Positions 36,202 to 44,189 of a DNA stretch of 64,000 nt are shown piece after piece. The notes below the pieces were generated by a model. The model searched no databases, was not told the origin of the DNA, and saw nothing but the letters and a program-made list of their open reading frames with translations. This stretch comes from Enterobacteriaceae bacterium UBA5654 (GTDB lineage: Bacteria; Pseudomonadota; Gammaproteobacteria; Enterobacterales; Enterobacteriaceae): assembly GCA_002421005.1 (NCBI GenBank), contig DIJC01000021.1:11924-75923 (forward strand). The letters are read 5' to 3'. A program made the translations under genes and the position numbers. The number at the start of each line of letters is the position of its first letter. Position 1 is the first letter of the stretch.

Positions 36202-36390
36202 TTAACTGGTGACGTCCATTGACCGACAGTATTCATGGCTGCGGATTTTCGCCATCAGCTCGTCGGTCATTTCGGACACCCACTGGATAGCCAGCCGCTT
36301 TTCTTCGTCGCTACACTCACTAGCCGCTACAAGCTTGATAAAAAAATCAATGCGCTGGAGCTTCAACGACTCCAAAAGATAATCCTGCAT
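36202..36390 (-). CDS. Small SOS-controlled phage protein, unknown function
   Basis: 62 residues from the ATG at 36390, which has AGGAGGGAAA directly upstream. The sequence is mostly helical with an acidic middle (LVAASECSDEEKRLAIQWVSEMTDEL). I do not recognise a domain. It is the first gene behind two LexA boxes and precedes the dinI-like gene by 11 nt, so it is probably induced by DNA damage. In position it corresponds to part of the tum region of 186, but I cannot claim homology. Confidence 0.7.
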   Translation of the reverse strand: MQDYLLESLKLQRIDFFIKLVAASECSDEEKRLAIQWVSEMTDELMAKIRSHEYCRSMDVTS

Positions 36391-36424
36391 TTTCCCTCCT
36401 ATCACTACTACGGACACATAATAA

Positions 36425-36455
36425 CTGTATATATATCCACTGTTTATGCATACAG
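36425..36455 (-). promoter_or_regulatory. Tandem LexA boxes controlling the dinI-like operon
   Basis: CTGTTTATGCATACAG (36440-36455) is an exact CTG-N10-CAG SOS box. The adjoining CTGTATATATATCCAC (36425-36440) is a near match that shares one base with it. Both lie 35-65 nt upstream of the first gene, over the expected promoter. Confidence 0.8.
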
Positions 36456-36551
36456 TATAGTAGTAATTTCTAAATGTAAAACGGTTTTTGGTTTCCTACC
36501 AGAAGTCTCTGATGCGCAAAAATAAGAGCAAGAATTGTTAAACTAGCGACA

Positions 36552-38960
36552 TCAGTACCACTGACGCCATTTGTCATCTTCCTGCAGGCGGTGATTGCGG
36601 TAAAAAATACGCAGCCCTCCACCTGACGGAATACTTCCGCCACGCAGAAGCAGATCAATCTCTGAGTCACTACCATCGAACCCTCTGGAACTTAGCTCTG
36701 CCTCAAGCTGCAGCCGCTGCTGATTCGAAATGTTTTGCCTATATGTCTTTTTCCGCTTCGGTCTAACCAGTCTTAACCTGGCTGTCAGCTCCCGGCGTTC
36801 CTTCTGACTCATATTGTGTAGATAATCCTGTAGCTCCTTCTCATCCATGCTTTTAATATCGGGTAAAATTCTCCCTGATTGGTTCAAATTTTCAACAAGG
36901 GGACAGTTATTGCCACGAGTCCAAGGGGCGCAAGCGCCCTGGTCGGCTGCCGCCTCCTGAACGTCAACGGCCTTGCGAACCTTTTTCCACTTCACCGCGT
37001 GCGTGCAAATCTTGCCCTCTACAATCGGGGACCAGATGCCATAGATACAGATACCGTGATCGCCGTAGGCGCTCGGTTCATCGTTAAGCTCATAAGCCGT
37101 GCGGACAAGATGATGTTTGCGGGGAATCAGCACACCGCCCTGCTTCATGATGTAGGTGGCAAAGCAGCCCGCATCAGCCGCCGCCAGTACCGCATCCAGA
37201 CGCGGATTATCCAGTACCGGCGCACCTGCTTTGCGTTCGCCCTGCACTCTCGCCGCCTGACCTGCCAGCAAGCGCAGCTCGCGGTACGCCTGGCGCCCCG
37301 GAATACCAAAGAAACGAAATTGCTGGACACGGTGCAGTGACGCCCAAGCGCTGACATGCTCGGCGCTGTCACGCAGTGATCTGCCGGTTTCTTTGCTGAT
37401 TTCTTTAGCCAGCCCGCGCCCGTCGATGTTTTTGCTGATGTATTTAGCGATATAGCTGGTCGGCGTGCCCTTGCGCGGGTTGATAAGCTCGGACTTGAAG
37501 CGCGGCCCTGTATTGGTGCCCAGCTCCTCGCGGTCTTCACGGATGGCAAACTTACGCAGCAGCGCGGTGATGGAACGGCGGTCTTTTTTGCGCATGAAGC
37601 ACAGCAGGTGCCAGTGCACGGTGCCGTCATGGTGCGGCTCTGCCACCCGGACGCCATACCAGCGTAGCCCGGCCTTGTGCATTGCCTTGCGGAAAGCGGC
37701 GAACGTATCAACCAGATAGTCACTGCTCTGCCGGACAGTGGCACTGGTCCACTTCGGATTAGGTCTGCCGTTGTTGAGGGTTGCGTGGAAGCGTGACGGG
37801 CAGGTGATGGTATAAAACACCGCACAGTCTCCGCGCATTTCCGCGATCAGCTCCAGCCCCTTAACACAGGCCATCATTTCATTACGGCGGTGTGCCGGGT
37901 TGCTGTTGCTGGCGTTCACCACTTCTTCCATGTCCAGCGTGTCGCCGTCCTCGTTGACCAGCTCATGCGAGCGGAAGAACTCCAGCGATTTGCGGCGCTG
38001 CTCGCGTTTGTGGATCACGGCTTCGTAGCTGACATACGGTGATGCCTTTTTGTTTACCAGGCAGACGGCGCGCAGTTGTTCCTCCCGCCACTCGCAGCGC
38101 ATCTGCCACAATTTGCGATACCACCAGTCCGCGCACAGCATACGCGCCAGCGACGGTGGGATCAGTTCATAGGGCACCGGCTTGCGGCGGCGCTTTTTGC
38201 GGCGTAACTGCTCAAAGGCAGGCGGGGTGACCTCAAGGCGCATCGCCTCTGCGGCAACCCTTTCCCATGCTTGGCGGATTTCTTCTGGTTTAACATCATC
38301 GCTGACAAACAGATCACCGCAGGCAGCATCAAGACACATGCTCATATGTGCCGCAACCAGTGTGGAAAGGCGCTTAACCTGATCCTGATTCATTTCAGGC
38401 AGTACCAGCAGCCCCTCCAGCCCGTCATGGCTCGCCATGAACCGGAAAGAGGCAGACACCTGACTGTCACGCACGCGCTCCAGCCGCTCAAGACACGGCC
38501 TGATTGTTTCGCGCAGGTAGCGGGAATAGGCTTTTGCTCTGCCCAGACTATGGAAATATTTAATCCGCTCCAGTAGAGGCTTGCTGATATGGGACGGCAT
38601 GGCGTTAACGTCAGCCAGAATGACCAGATCGGGATTAAAACGCTGCTGCTCGCGCGCCATTTTGGCACGACTAATCAGCCGGTCCTGCTCCATTTCGCGC
38701 TGAACAGGATCACGGGATTCATTGAAGAAATAGCGTTCCCAGACCTCATCGCTCAGCGCCTCACGGCGCAGCTGCTCCTGCTCGTTATCCGCAGCGTAAA
38801 GAGCGATCAGGTTTGAAAGCGCAGACTCTGGCGCAACTTCCGCCGGGTCCAGATATGGGTTAACCGCTTTTTTAGGGTTCCTCCATGAAAAGGCCAAGGC
38901 GGCCTCATTCGAGCCGCCGGTAGTTGGTGCATTATGTAATGTGAATTTACTCACTGCCAC
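36552..38960 (-). CDS. A: Replication initiation endonuclease, P2 gpA type (HUH)
   Basis: 802-residue rolling-circle initiator that nicks the phage origin and joins covalently to the 5' end. The HUH metal-binding motif is visible as GTVHWHLLCF near residue 430. The paired active-site tyrosines lie in YIAKYISKN near residue 495, spaced YxxxY as in P2 gpA. P2 places its origin inside gene A; the same may hold here but I did not identify the nick sequence. It overlaps dam by 10 nt. It appears intact, so the prophage may still excise and replicate. Confidence 0.93.
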   Translation of the reverse strand: MAVSKFTLHNAPTTGGSNEAALAFSWRNPKKAVNPYLDPAEVAPESALSNLIALYAADNEQEQLRREALSDEVWERYFFNESRDPVQREMEQDRLISRAKMAREQQRFNPDLVILADVNAMPSHISKPLLERIKYFHSLGRAKAYSRYLRETIRPCLERLERVRDSQVSASFRFMASHDGLEGLLVLPEMNQDQVKRLSTLVAAHMSMCLDAACGDLFVSDDVKPEEIRQAWERVAAEAMRLEVTPPAFEQLRRKKRRRKPVPYELIPPSLARMLCADWWYRKLWQMRCEWREEQLRAVCLVNKKASPYVSYEAVIHKREQRRKSLEFFRSHELVNEDGDTLDMEEVVNASNSNPAHRRNEMMACVKGLELIAEMRGDCAVFYTITCPSRFHATLNNGRPNPKWTSATVRQSSDYLVDTFAAFRKAMHKAGLRWYGVRVAEPHHDGTVHWHLLCFMRKKDRRSITALLRKFAIREDREELGTNTGPRFKSELINPRKGTPTSYIAKYISKNIDGRGLAKEISKETGRSLRDSAEHVSAWASLHRVQQFRFFGIPGRQAYRELRLLAGQAARVQGERKAGAPVLDNPRLDAVLAAADAGCFATYIMKQGGVLIPRKHHLVRTAYELNDEPSAYGDHGICIYGIWSPIVEGKICTHAVKWKKVRKAVDVQEAAADQGACAPWTRGNNCPLVENLNQSGRILPDIKSMDEKELQDYLHNMSQKERRELTARLRLVRPKRKKTYRQNISNQQRLQLEAELSSRGFDGSDSEIDLLLRGGSIPSGGGLRIFYRNHRLQEDDKWRQWY

Positions 38961-39811
38961 GCCCGCACCTCAGTTTCCACCGAGATATCTGGACCGGACG
39001 CCAAATCGACACAAAACCAGCCTGCTGATTTTGTGGCGATGATTTCTGCTGCAGATTTACTCTCACCGGCAGCCACACCCATGCTGCGCTTTGCAGTGAT
39101 GCGATGGCGGGTAAAATTACGATAAAGCGAACGGGTCAGGGACGTGTCGCTGTTGGACACGATAACCGGATGACCTTCTGATGACCGGCGCTCAAGAATA
39201 GTCGCCAGATGATAATGATCGTCTTCTGTAAAACCGGCAGTGTGATAACCGCTAAATGTGCCATCGTATGGCGGATCACAATAAACAACATCACCAGCCT
39301 GCAACAGCGCCAGTGTTTCATCATAGCTGGCACAGATAAACGTTGCGCGTTGAGCCTTTTCTGCAAAAGCGCGTATTTCACTTTCAGGAAAATACGGATT
39401 TTTATAATTACCGTAAGGGACATTAAAATGACCGCTCAAATTATAGCGGCACAATCCACGATAACCATGGCGATTAAGATAAAGGAAAAATACAGCTTTC
39501 CAGAAATCGGTGGTTTCAGCAGAATGATTAAAATCCTGACGGATGTTGTAATAAGACTCAGCGCTATTTGTGCCTGAAAAGAATCCTTTTGCATTTGAAA
39601 TAAATTTCTCGCAGTCAAATGCAATATGCTTAAAAAGATTTATCAGGTCTGGGTTAATATCCGCGACAAGATAATGAGGATAGTCTGTCGCCATCATCAC
39701 AGCGCATGAACCCGCGAAAGGTTCAACCAGTCGCAGGCCAGCAGGAAGGTGCTTAATCAGTTCCGACATGATGGCGGTTTTATTTCCTGCCCATTTCAGG
39801 ATAGTGCTCAT
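38951..39811 (-). CDS. dam: DNA adenine methylase (Dam family)
   Basis: 286-residue alpha-class N6-adenine methyltransferase. It begins MSTILKWAGNKT, containing the AdoMet-binding WAGNK motif, and has the catalytic DPPY in VVYCDPPYDGTF near residue 170. Many P2 relatives carry a Dam to methylate GATC sites and evade host nucleases. The ATG overlaps the stop of the TraR-like gene (ATGA). The track from 39925 would extend over that gene and is rejected. AT-rich compared with neighbouring early genes. Confidence 0.92.
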   Translation of the reverse strand: MSTILKWAGNKTAIMSELIKHLPAGLRLVEPFAGSCAVMMATDYPHYLVADINPDLINLFKHIAFDCEKFISNAKGFFSGTNSAESYYNIRQDFNHSAETTDFWKAVFFLYLNRHGYRGLCRYNLSGHFNVPYGNYKNPYFPESEIRAFAEKAQRATFICASYDETLALLQAGDVVYCDPPYDGTFSGYHTAGFTEDDHYHLATILERRSSEGHPVIVSNSDTSLTRSLYRNFTRHRITAKRSMGVAAGESKSAAEIIATKSAGWFCVDLASGPDISVETEVRAWQ

Positions 39812-40035
39812 ACAGCACCTCCATTGTAGTGTTTGCCTTTCAGCTCTGCGATTTCCTGACAAGTGACGCAGCACTGCACGCCCGGAATGGCGCGGCGGCG
39901 AGCTGGCGGGATCGGTGCATCGCAATCAATGCAGAGAACACGGGAAACGCCCGGCGCTTTATTGCGGGCGGTATGGATGTGGCGTTGGCGTTCTTCTTCA
40001 ACGCGCTGCTGTACGAGATCCATTGAATCGGCCAT
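39808..40035 (-). CDS. TraR/DksA-type zinc-finger protein
   Basis: 75 residues with a C4 zinc finger (CIDC and CVTC) and a short N-terminal helix starting MADSMDLVQQRV. TraR-like proteins bind the RNA polymerase secondary channel and mimic DksA/ppGpp effects. The gene lies in the P2/186 early operon between the DUF2732 gene and dam, a common position. Coupled to dam by a 4-nt overlap. Confidence 0.88.
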   Translation of the reverse strand: MADSMDLVQQRVEEERQRHIHTARNKAPGVSRVLCIDCDAPIPPARRRAIPGVQCCVTCQEIAELKGKHYNGGAV

Positions 40036-40268
40036 TAGTGGATCTCCTGCGCTTCGTTCTGAATTTTCACAGCCTCTTCACGAAGAAGCTCAGCCGCTTC
40101 TGCATAGTTCAGCTGGCGGGATGTAATACGGGCGGCGATGGATTCCATGCGGGCCGCCATTACATCGGCACGGCCACGGCGTTCTTCTTTGCGAGCTTCA
40201 ATCAGCATCTGGTTCAGGCCAGCATCATCTGGTCCGGTTTTAGTGGTGCGGGTTTCGATATTTCGCAT
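40035..40268 (-). CDS. DUF2732 family phage protein
   Basis: 77-residue early protein, predicted almost entirely helical (NQMLIEARKEERRGRADVMAARM). It matches my recollection of DUF2732, found only in P2/186-type phages upstream of the traR-like gene. Function unknown. Its stop shares a base with the start of the next gene. Confidence 0.78.
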   Translation of the reverse strand: MRNIETRTTKTGPDDAGLNQMLIEARKEERRGRADVMAARMESIAARITSRQLNYAEAAELLREEAVKIQNEAQEIH

Positions 40269-40335
40269 ATTCCTTACTCCTGAATTTGGGCAAAAGAATG
40301 CCCGGCGGGTTTACGCCATTAATTTCTGTTGTGGG

Positions 40336-40677
40336 TTAATTCGGCATGGTTAGCCGTTTGGGAAATAAGCTCACCACTGCACGAAAATGATTCATTGCTT
40401 TAACCAGTTCCCGCTTTTCGTCAGTAGTCAGATCACTAATATTGACGCCGTGACGTTCTGCCGGAATTTTTGCCATAAAGAATATGGCTGCCAGTGCCCG
40501 CTCATTTTGTTTATGGTTTATATCGCGGTGATCGCGCATATCTTTAATAAACCTTTCAAGCTCTGGCTCAATATTCAGACCAAACACATTCGCCCTTAAC
40601 TCCGCTATGCGGTTCAACCCTTCCAGACGTTGACCCGGGCTTAATGGAACAGTCGCCGCAGCGCCTTCAATAGCCAT
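40336..40677 (-). CDS. DUF5347 family phage protein
   Basis: 113 residues from the ATG at 40677 (MAIEGAAATVPLSPGQRLEG), preceded by AGGGGAAACC. The region LERFIKDMRDHRDINHKQNERALAAIFFMAKIP is typical of DUF5347 proteins in the 186-like early operon, as far as I recall. Function unknown. It overlaps the end of the fil-like gene by 37 nt, so the longer track start at 40743 is less likely. Confidence 0.78.
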   Translation of the reverse strand: MAIEGAAATVPLSPGQRLEGLNRIAELRANVFGLNIEPELERFIKDMRDHRDINHKQNERALAAIFFMAKIPAERHGVNISDLTTDEKRELVKAMNHFRAVVSLFPKRLTMPN

Positions 40678-40841
40678 GGTTTCCCCTGTTTGGTGGTGGT
40701 CAGTCCTGCCAGCAGTTCGTCCTGAGAGCGGGACGGGTGCCAACGTTTACCATCTTTCCCGATAATCCAGCCATGTCCGCAGTGCATTGCCGGGCTTTGT
40801 TTTACTAAAAGCGATGCGAATGAAGGCTCTTTAGTCAGCAT
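40641..40841 (-). CDS. fil: Phage filamentation protein Fil family (DUF2724)
   Basis: 66 residues from the ATG at 40841, which has AGGTGATC immediately upstream. Sequence MLTKEPSFASLLVKQSPAMHCGHGWIIGKDGKRWHP fits the 186 Fil family, and it directly follows cII as fil does in 186. In 186, Fil delays cell division when expressed. Family assignment is from memory and position. Confidence 0.75.
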   Translation of the reverse strand: MLTKEPSFASLLVKQSPAMHCGHGWIIGKDGKRWHPSRSQDELLAGLTTTKQGKPWLLKALRRLFH

Positions 40842-40848
40842 GATCACC

Positions 40849-41358
40849 TCAAATGATGCCGAACGAAGCGCCAAGGCCCGTAACGGTGTCCATTGCGCTA
40901 GCCATCGCCGGGTTTGCCTGCAGGCGTGCTTGCATGGAAATTGCGGCCAGCGCCATCAGTCGCGTAACTGAATTGATACTGGTGATTGCGTCACGGCGGC
41001 CGTTAGCGGTTTTCACATTCCCAGACACTGCGCCTGCAGCAACACGCCCGATCTCCGCTGTTGCACTCATTACGTAATGCGGCAGCTTCTCTTTTGCTAC
41101 TTCATTCAGCGGCACGCACGGCAGACAGTGAATTTGTGCCAGGAATCCGTCAACTAGGGTTGAGTCCTCAGTCAGATCGGTAAGCAACCAGATTTCTGGG
41201 GGCGTGAGTTGATGCGGTTGGTCCGGGTTCAGTTTATTGCGCAGCGTCTGGACGTTCATTCCTGCGCGTTCTGCCAGCTTCGCCATGTTGTGACTCAGCG
41301 CGAAAGCCCTGCAGGCCTCGTCGAAATGTGGATGTTTGGAAACGCGATAATCAAACAT
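40849..41358 (-). CDS. cII: CII-type regulatory protein (186 family)
   Basis: 169 residues from the ATG at 41358, the same length as phage 186 CII; AAGGA lies upstream. An N-terminal helix-turn-helix (MAKLAERAGMNVQTLRNKLNP) is followed by LTPPEIWLLTDLTEDSTLVDGFLAQI, typical of the family. In 186, CII activates a promoter that directs CI synthesis to establish lysogeny. A longer track from 41415 overlaps the cox gene and is rejected. Confidence 0.9.
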   Translation of the reverse strand: MFDYRVSKHPHFDEACRAFALSHNMAKLAERAGMNVQTLRNKLNPDQPHQLTPPEIWLLTDLTEDSTLVDGFLAQIHCLPCVPLNEVAKEKLPHYVMSATAEIGRVAAGAVSGNVKTANGRRDAITSINSVTRLMALAAISMQARLQANPAMASAMDTVTGLGASFGII

Positions 41359-41392
41359 GATGGAAATCCTTTTGTATCCCAAAATGGAACTA

Positions 41393-41629
41393 TCAGGCCT
41401 GCATTGTGACTTCACAGCCTTGAGCTGCTTCCATCGTTAACGCGAACATGTTTATTTCGATGAGGCTGTTTACTCCGGCCTTTTTCCTGATCGGTAGGCG
41501 GTTTTCACGAATCATCTGGCGGGCATAGCTGGGCTTGTAACCGGTACGGCGGCAGAACTCATCCAGGGTAATGAATGGTTCGGACACCACAAGATTGATG
41601 CTAGGGCGCATTGAAAAATTACTTTTCAT
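41393..41629 (-). CDS. Cox/Apl-type excisionase and repressor
   Basis: 78-residue small DNA-binding protein with a MerR/excisionase-like helix-turn-helix (ITLDEFCRRTGYKPSYARQMIRENRLPIRKK). In P2 and 186 this gene (cox or apl) is first in the early operon, divergent from the repressor, and serves both to control the lytic promoter and to direct excision with integrase. Position and motif fit that role. Confidence 0.85.
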   Translation of the reverse strand: MKSNFSMRPSINLVVSEPFITLDEFCRRTGYKPSYARQMIRENRLPIRKKAGVNSLIEINMFALTMEAAQGCEVTMQA

Positions 41630-41729
41630 GATGCACTATTCCTCAGTTTGTGTTTAAAAATTCACTATTCGGATGTATTTGCGCTTATTCCGAACACCAC
41701 AAAACCGATTATAGGATCGCATTTTAAAT
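41630..41729. promoter_or_regulatory. Lysis-lysogeny switch region between cox/apl and cI
   Basis: This 100-bp divergent region contains CACTATTC twice in direct orientation (41634-41641 and 41663-41670, 29 bp apart). It also holds an inverted repeat TTCGGA...TCCGAA with arms about 15 bp apart. These are candidate operators for CI and Cox/Apl; promoter hexamers were not clear enough to assign. Confidence 0.5.
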
Positions 41730-42344
41730 ATGTCAAACACTAAAGAAACCCCGCACGCGATATCTACATTCAATTTTTCATCCCAAAGCGGCGGTAAGGA
41801 TGCGATAACCCGTATTCTGCAGGCTTACGGATTCAGCACCCGGCAGGCTTTATGTGAGCATCTGGGGGTATCACAAAGCACTATGGCAAACCGCTGGATG
41901 CGTGACACCTTCCCGCATGACTGGTTGATTGCCTGCCATCTGGATACTGGTGCTTCCATGCTGTGGCTCGCTACCGGACAGGGCAAACTATTAAGTGAAA
42001 GTAGCGAAGAGAAAGGTTTAACTTTGCGATTAAAGGAAATCACAAACGGGGTTATCAATGAGCCTATATTTGTCCGTTTCGATTCTCACCTTATCCCTGT
42101 CGAAGCCGTTGCACCCTTCTTTGTGAAGTTCGAGGCCTCTGTTTATCTTGTTGATGAATACCACGGGGAAATATCTGACGGCGTTTGGCTGATAGAGATC
42201 GACGGCTTCGCCAGTGTTAGACGGATTTACCGCCTCCCAGGCGGTAAGTTAAGAATTGAAAACGGCCCGGCGTCTTTTGAGTGCGCAGCATCAGACGTAA
42301 AAGCCCTGGGAAAAGTTATAAGCAAAACCGAACAGGTTGCTTAA
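41730..42344 (+). CDS. cI: CI-type phage repressor (186 family)
   Basis: 204-residue lysogenic repressor. The N-terminal CI helix-turn-helix (GFSTRQALCEHLGVSQSTMANRW) spans about residues 30-55, followed by FPHDWLIACHLDTGASMLWLATG. The C-terminal oligomerisation domain occupies about 90-195. The fold is like that of 186 CI and lacks the obvious Ala-Gly cleavage site and Ser-Lys dyad of lambda-type repressors. Induction through an SOS-made antirepressor is therefore more likely than RecA cleavage. It precedes int on the same strand. Confidence 0.9.
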   Translation: MSNTKETPHAISTFNFSSQSGGKDAITRILQAYGFSTRQALCEHLGVSQSTMANRWMRDTFPHDWLIACHLDTGASMLWLATGQGKLLSESSEEKGLTLRLKEITNGVINEPIFVRFDSHLIPVEAVAPFFVKFEASVYLVDEYHGEISDGVWLIEIDGFASVRRIYRLPGGKLRIENGPASFECAASDVKALGKVISKTEQVA

Positions 42345-42367
42345 GACAAAAAGAGGGGAGGCATTAA

Positions 42368-43420
42368 TTGGCCGTAACTAAACTCGCTAATGGAAAGTGG
42401 CAAGCTCAAGTATTCCCTAACGGCAGGGACGGGCGGCGCGTTCGTCGCCAGTTCGCCACGAAAGGGGAAGCGCAGGCATTCGAGCGCCACTTAAAAGATC
42501 AGTCTCAGGATAAGCCCTGGCTGGGCGAGAAAGCGGACAAGCGGCGCGTTAGGGATTTAGTAACAGCTTGGTATAACGCGCACGGCGTAACACTTGCAGA
42601 TGGTGAGAAGCGAAAAAGCGCCATGGAGTTTGCCTGCCTCGCCATGGGTGATCCGCTCGCTACTGAATTTAACGCAAAGCTGTTCTCTACTTATCGTGAA
42701 CAGCGTTTAAGCGGAAAAATAACGCGCTCTGACCGAGTGAAGACCGTAACCCCTCGAACAGTAAACCTTGAGCTGGCTTATTTCCGGGCTATGTTCAACG
42801 AATTGAAACGACTGGATGACTGGACCGCGCCCAACCCTCTTGAAAACGTCAGAGAGTTCAAAATTGCTGAGGTGGAGCTGGCCTGGCTGACGGTTGAAGA
42901 GGCAACACGTTTGCTTGAGGAATGCGAGAAAAGCAAAGCGGAAGATTTAACCACCATCGTTAAGATTTGCCTGGCAACCGGCGCGCGGTGGGGGGAGGCT
43001 GAGAATTTAACGGGCAAGCAGATCAGCCCGGGCAAGATCACTTTCATTAAAACGAAAGGCAAAAAAAACCGTGCAGTACCAATTAGTGATGAACTGTATA
43101 AATTGCTTCCCGAAAAGCGAACATCAAAGCCCATGTTTACTGGCTGCTACTCTGCCTTCAGGGGAGCAATCAAGCGTGCGGGGATCGAGTTGCCAGATGG
43201 GCAACTGTCGCACGTATTAAGACATACTTTTGCCAGCCATTTTATGATGCGCGGCGGCAATATTTTGGTACTCCAGCGAATCCTGGGTCATACGGATATT
43301 AAGGTGACTATGCGCTATGCGCACTTTGCGCCCGACCACCTCACAGAGGCCGTCACGCTCAACCCTCTTAACCTGATAAGTGGCAGCAAAATGGCAGCAG
43401 AGCCTAGCACTATGCAGTAA
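42368..43420 (+). CDS. int: Tyrosine-type site-specific integrase
   Basis: 350 residues from a TTG start preceded by GGGGAGG at good spacing. The N-terminal part (VTKLANGKWQAQVFPNGRDG) is an arm-binding AP2-like fold. The catalytic domain has the first arginine in ATGARWGEAENL, the box II set HVLRHTFASHF, and the nucleophile tyrosine in HTDIKVTMRYAHF. All pentad residues seem present. It ends 72 nt before attR and would recombine attL and attR in ileX with the Cox/Apl-type protein. Confidence 0.94.
   Translation: MAVTKLANGKWQAQVFPNGRDGRRVRRQFATKGEAQAFERHLKDQSQDKPWLGEKADKRRVRDLVTAWYNAHGVTLADGEKRKSAMEFACLAMGDPLATEFNAKLFSTYREQRLSGKITRSDRVKTVTPRTVNLELAYFRAMFNELKRLDDWTAPNPLENVREFKIAEVELAWLTVEEATRLLEECEKSKAEDLTTIVKICLATGARWGEAENLTGKQISPGKITFIKTKGKKNRAVPISDELYKLLPEKRTSKPMFTGCYSAFRGAIKRAGIELPDGQLSHVLRHTFASHFMMRGGNILVLQRILGHTDIKVTMRYAHFAPDHLTEAVTLNPLNLISGSKMAAEPSTMQ
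43382..43400. repeat. 19-bp repeat near the right prophage end, copy 2
   Basis: Second copy of GGCAGCAAAATGGCAGCAG, here within the last codons of int. With the copy at 22868-22886 it brackets the prophage in the same orientation. Confidence 0.6.
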
Positions 43421-43492
43421 TTTTCCACAATATACGAACTTCTATGTGCCTGATTTTAATATAACTTACTGATTTTATTCGTATATAATTCG

Positions 43493-43539
43493 GACTCATA
43501 ATCGCTTGGTCGCTGGTTCAAGTCCAGCAGGGGCCACCA
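43493..43539. repeat. attR (47-bp partial ileX copy)
   Basis: Exact copy of the ileX 3' part including CCA, but without the 5' half of the tRNA, so it is not a functional gene. It marks the right end of the P2-like prophage. Confidence 0.9.
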
Positions 43540-43584
43540 GATACAGCAAGGGCTGGCGAGTAATCGTCGGCCCTTTTGCTTTTT
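43495..43584. repeat. 90-bp direct repeat, copy 1 (ileX 3' end plus flank)
   Basis: Identical to 44925-45014 except for one base (A at 43536, G at 44966). It extends 45 bp beyond the tRNA 3' end into the flanking sequence ending GCCCTTTTGCTTTTT. Confidence 0.9.
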
Positions 43585-43706
43585 ATGGGGATACTCTCAA
43601 ACGGGATTCATAGAGTTTTATGGTTAATCAATAGCCATACAAATCAAACCTCTTTCACTTTTGATGTGAGAAACTGGCGCTACTACTCACTCAGAGGATG
43701 CATAGA

Positions 43707-43910
43707 ATGAAATGGATCTCGATGGAAGAACAAAAACCTACTCCGAAAATTCAATTTGCCCTGTTTTTGGTGGCAACTGATCGAGGGGTTGGCGTTGCTG
43801 AATACTGGCCGATGGATGGTTTCAGAAACCTTAGAATCAGCGGAAACACACAATACTCGTCATATGATGTAACTCATTGGATGCCGCTTCCATATCCGCC
43901 TGCAGAATGA
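43707..43910 (+). CDS. DUF551 family phage-type protein
   Basis: 67 residues from the ATG at 43707, with AGAGG upstream. MKWISMEEQKPTP at the start and THWMPLPYPPAE at the end match the DUF551 pattern found in small phage early proteins. Function unknown. It lies in the remnant between the two 90-bp repeats, outside the P2-like prophage proper. A start nine bases upstream is possible. Confidence 0.75.
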   Translation: MKWISMEEQKPTPKIQFALFLVATDRGVGVAEYWPMDGFRNLRISGNTQYSSYDVTHWMPLPYPPAE

Positions 43911-43914
43911 CCAT

Positions 43915-43936
43915 AACCCGCCGCCTGGCGGGTTTT
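43915..43936 (+). terminator. Terminator after the DUF551 gene
   Basis: AACCCGCC-GCCT-GGCGGGTT followed by TTC is a perfect 8-bp hairpin starting 4 nt after the stop codon. Confidence 0.85.
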
Positions 43937-44189
43937 CTCTACCATGGTATAGCAGCTATATCTTCTAAGACGCGCAGTGAGCGATATTTACAGACTCGTT
44001 ACTCATTAGCAGTTGTTAGATTTCGGGCGAAGAGAGCAATACAAAACATTAAAAAATCAGTGGGCAATGCCATGTGGTGAATGGGTTATTTTTTATTCAT
44101 ATTCACACTTATACTGCGCTTGTTTCCGCTTTGGCTCACATATAAACAGCCCCATGCCTCCCGCAGTTCAACGCATGGAGCCAACACTT

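Larger units (their letters stand above)
22750..43539. mobile_element. Defective P2/186-type prophage integrated in ileX
   Basis: The element is about 20.8 kb between 47-bp direct repeats formed by the 3' part of ileX. From left to right it carries ogr, D, U, T, a chimeric L, M, N, O (minus), P and Q (plus), a two-gene accessory cassette, dinI-like and small SOS genes, the HUH initiator A, dam and early genes (minus), then cI and int (plus). The immunity region (CI-type repressor, Apl/Cox, CII, Fil) is like phage 186. Genes normally lying between L and T are absent: X, holin, endolysin, spanins, R, S, V, W, J, I, H, G, FI, FII and E. A complete relative is about 30-33 kb, so roughly 13 kb is missing, and autonomous virions cannot be made. 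Confidence 0.93.

Noticed and set aside
43493..43539. Second tRNA gene at attR, and a third at 44925
   Set aside because: Only the 3' part of ileX is present, without the acceptor 5' strand or D arm. They are attachment-site remnants, not tRNAs.
22750..43539. Retron, CRISPR array or abortive-infection genes of known type in the prophage
   Set aside because: I looked for reverse transcriptase motifs, regularly spaced repeats and known P2 cargo (old, tin, fun) and found none. The only cargo is the kinase-HIRAN pair.
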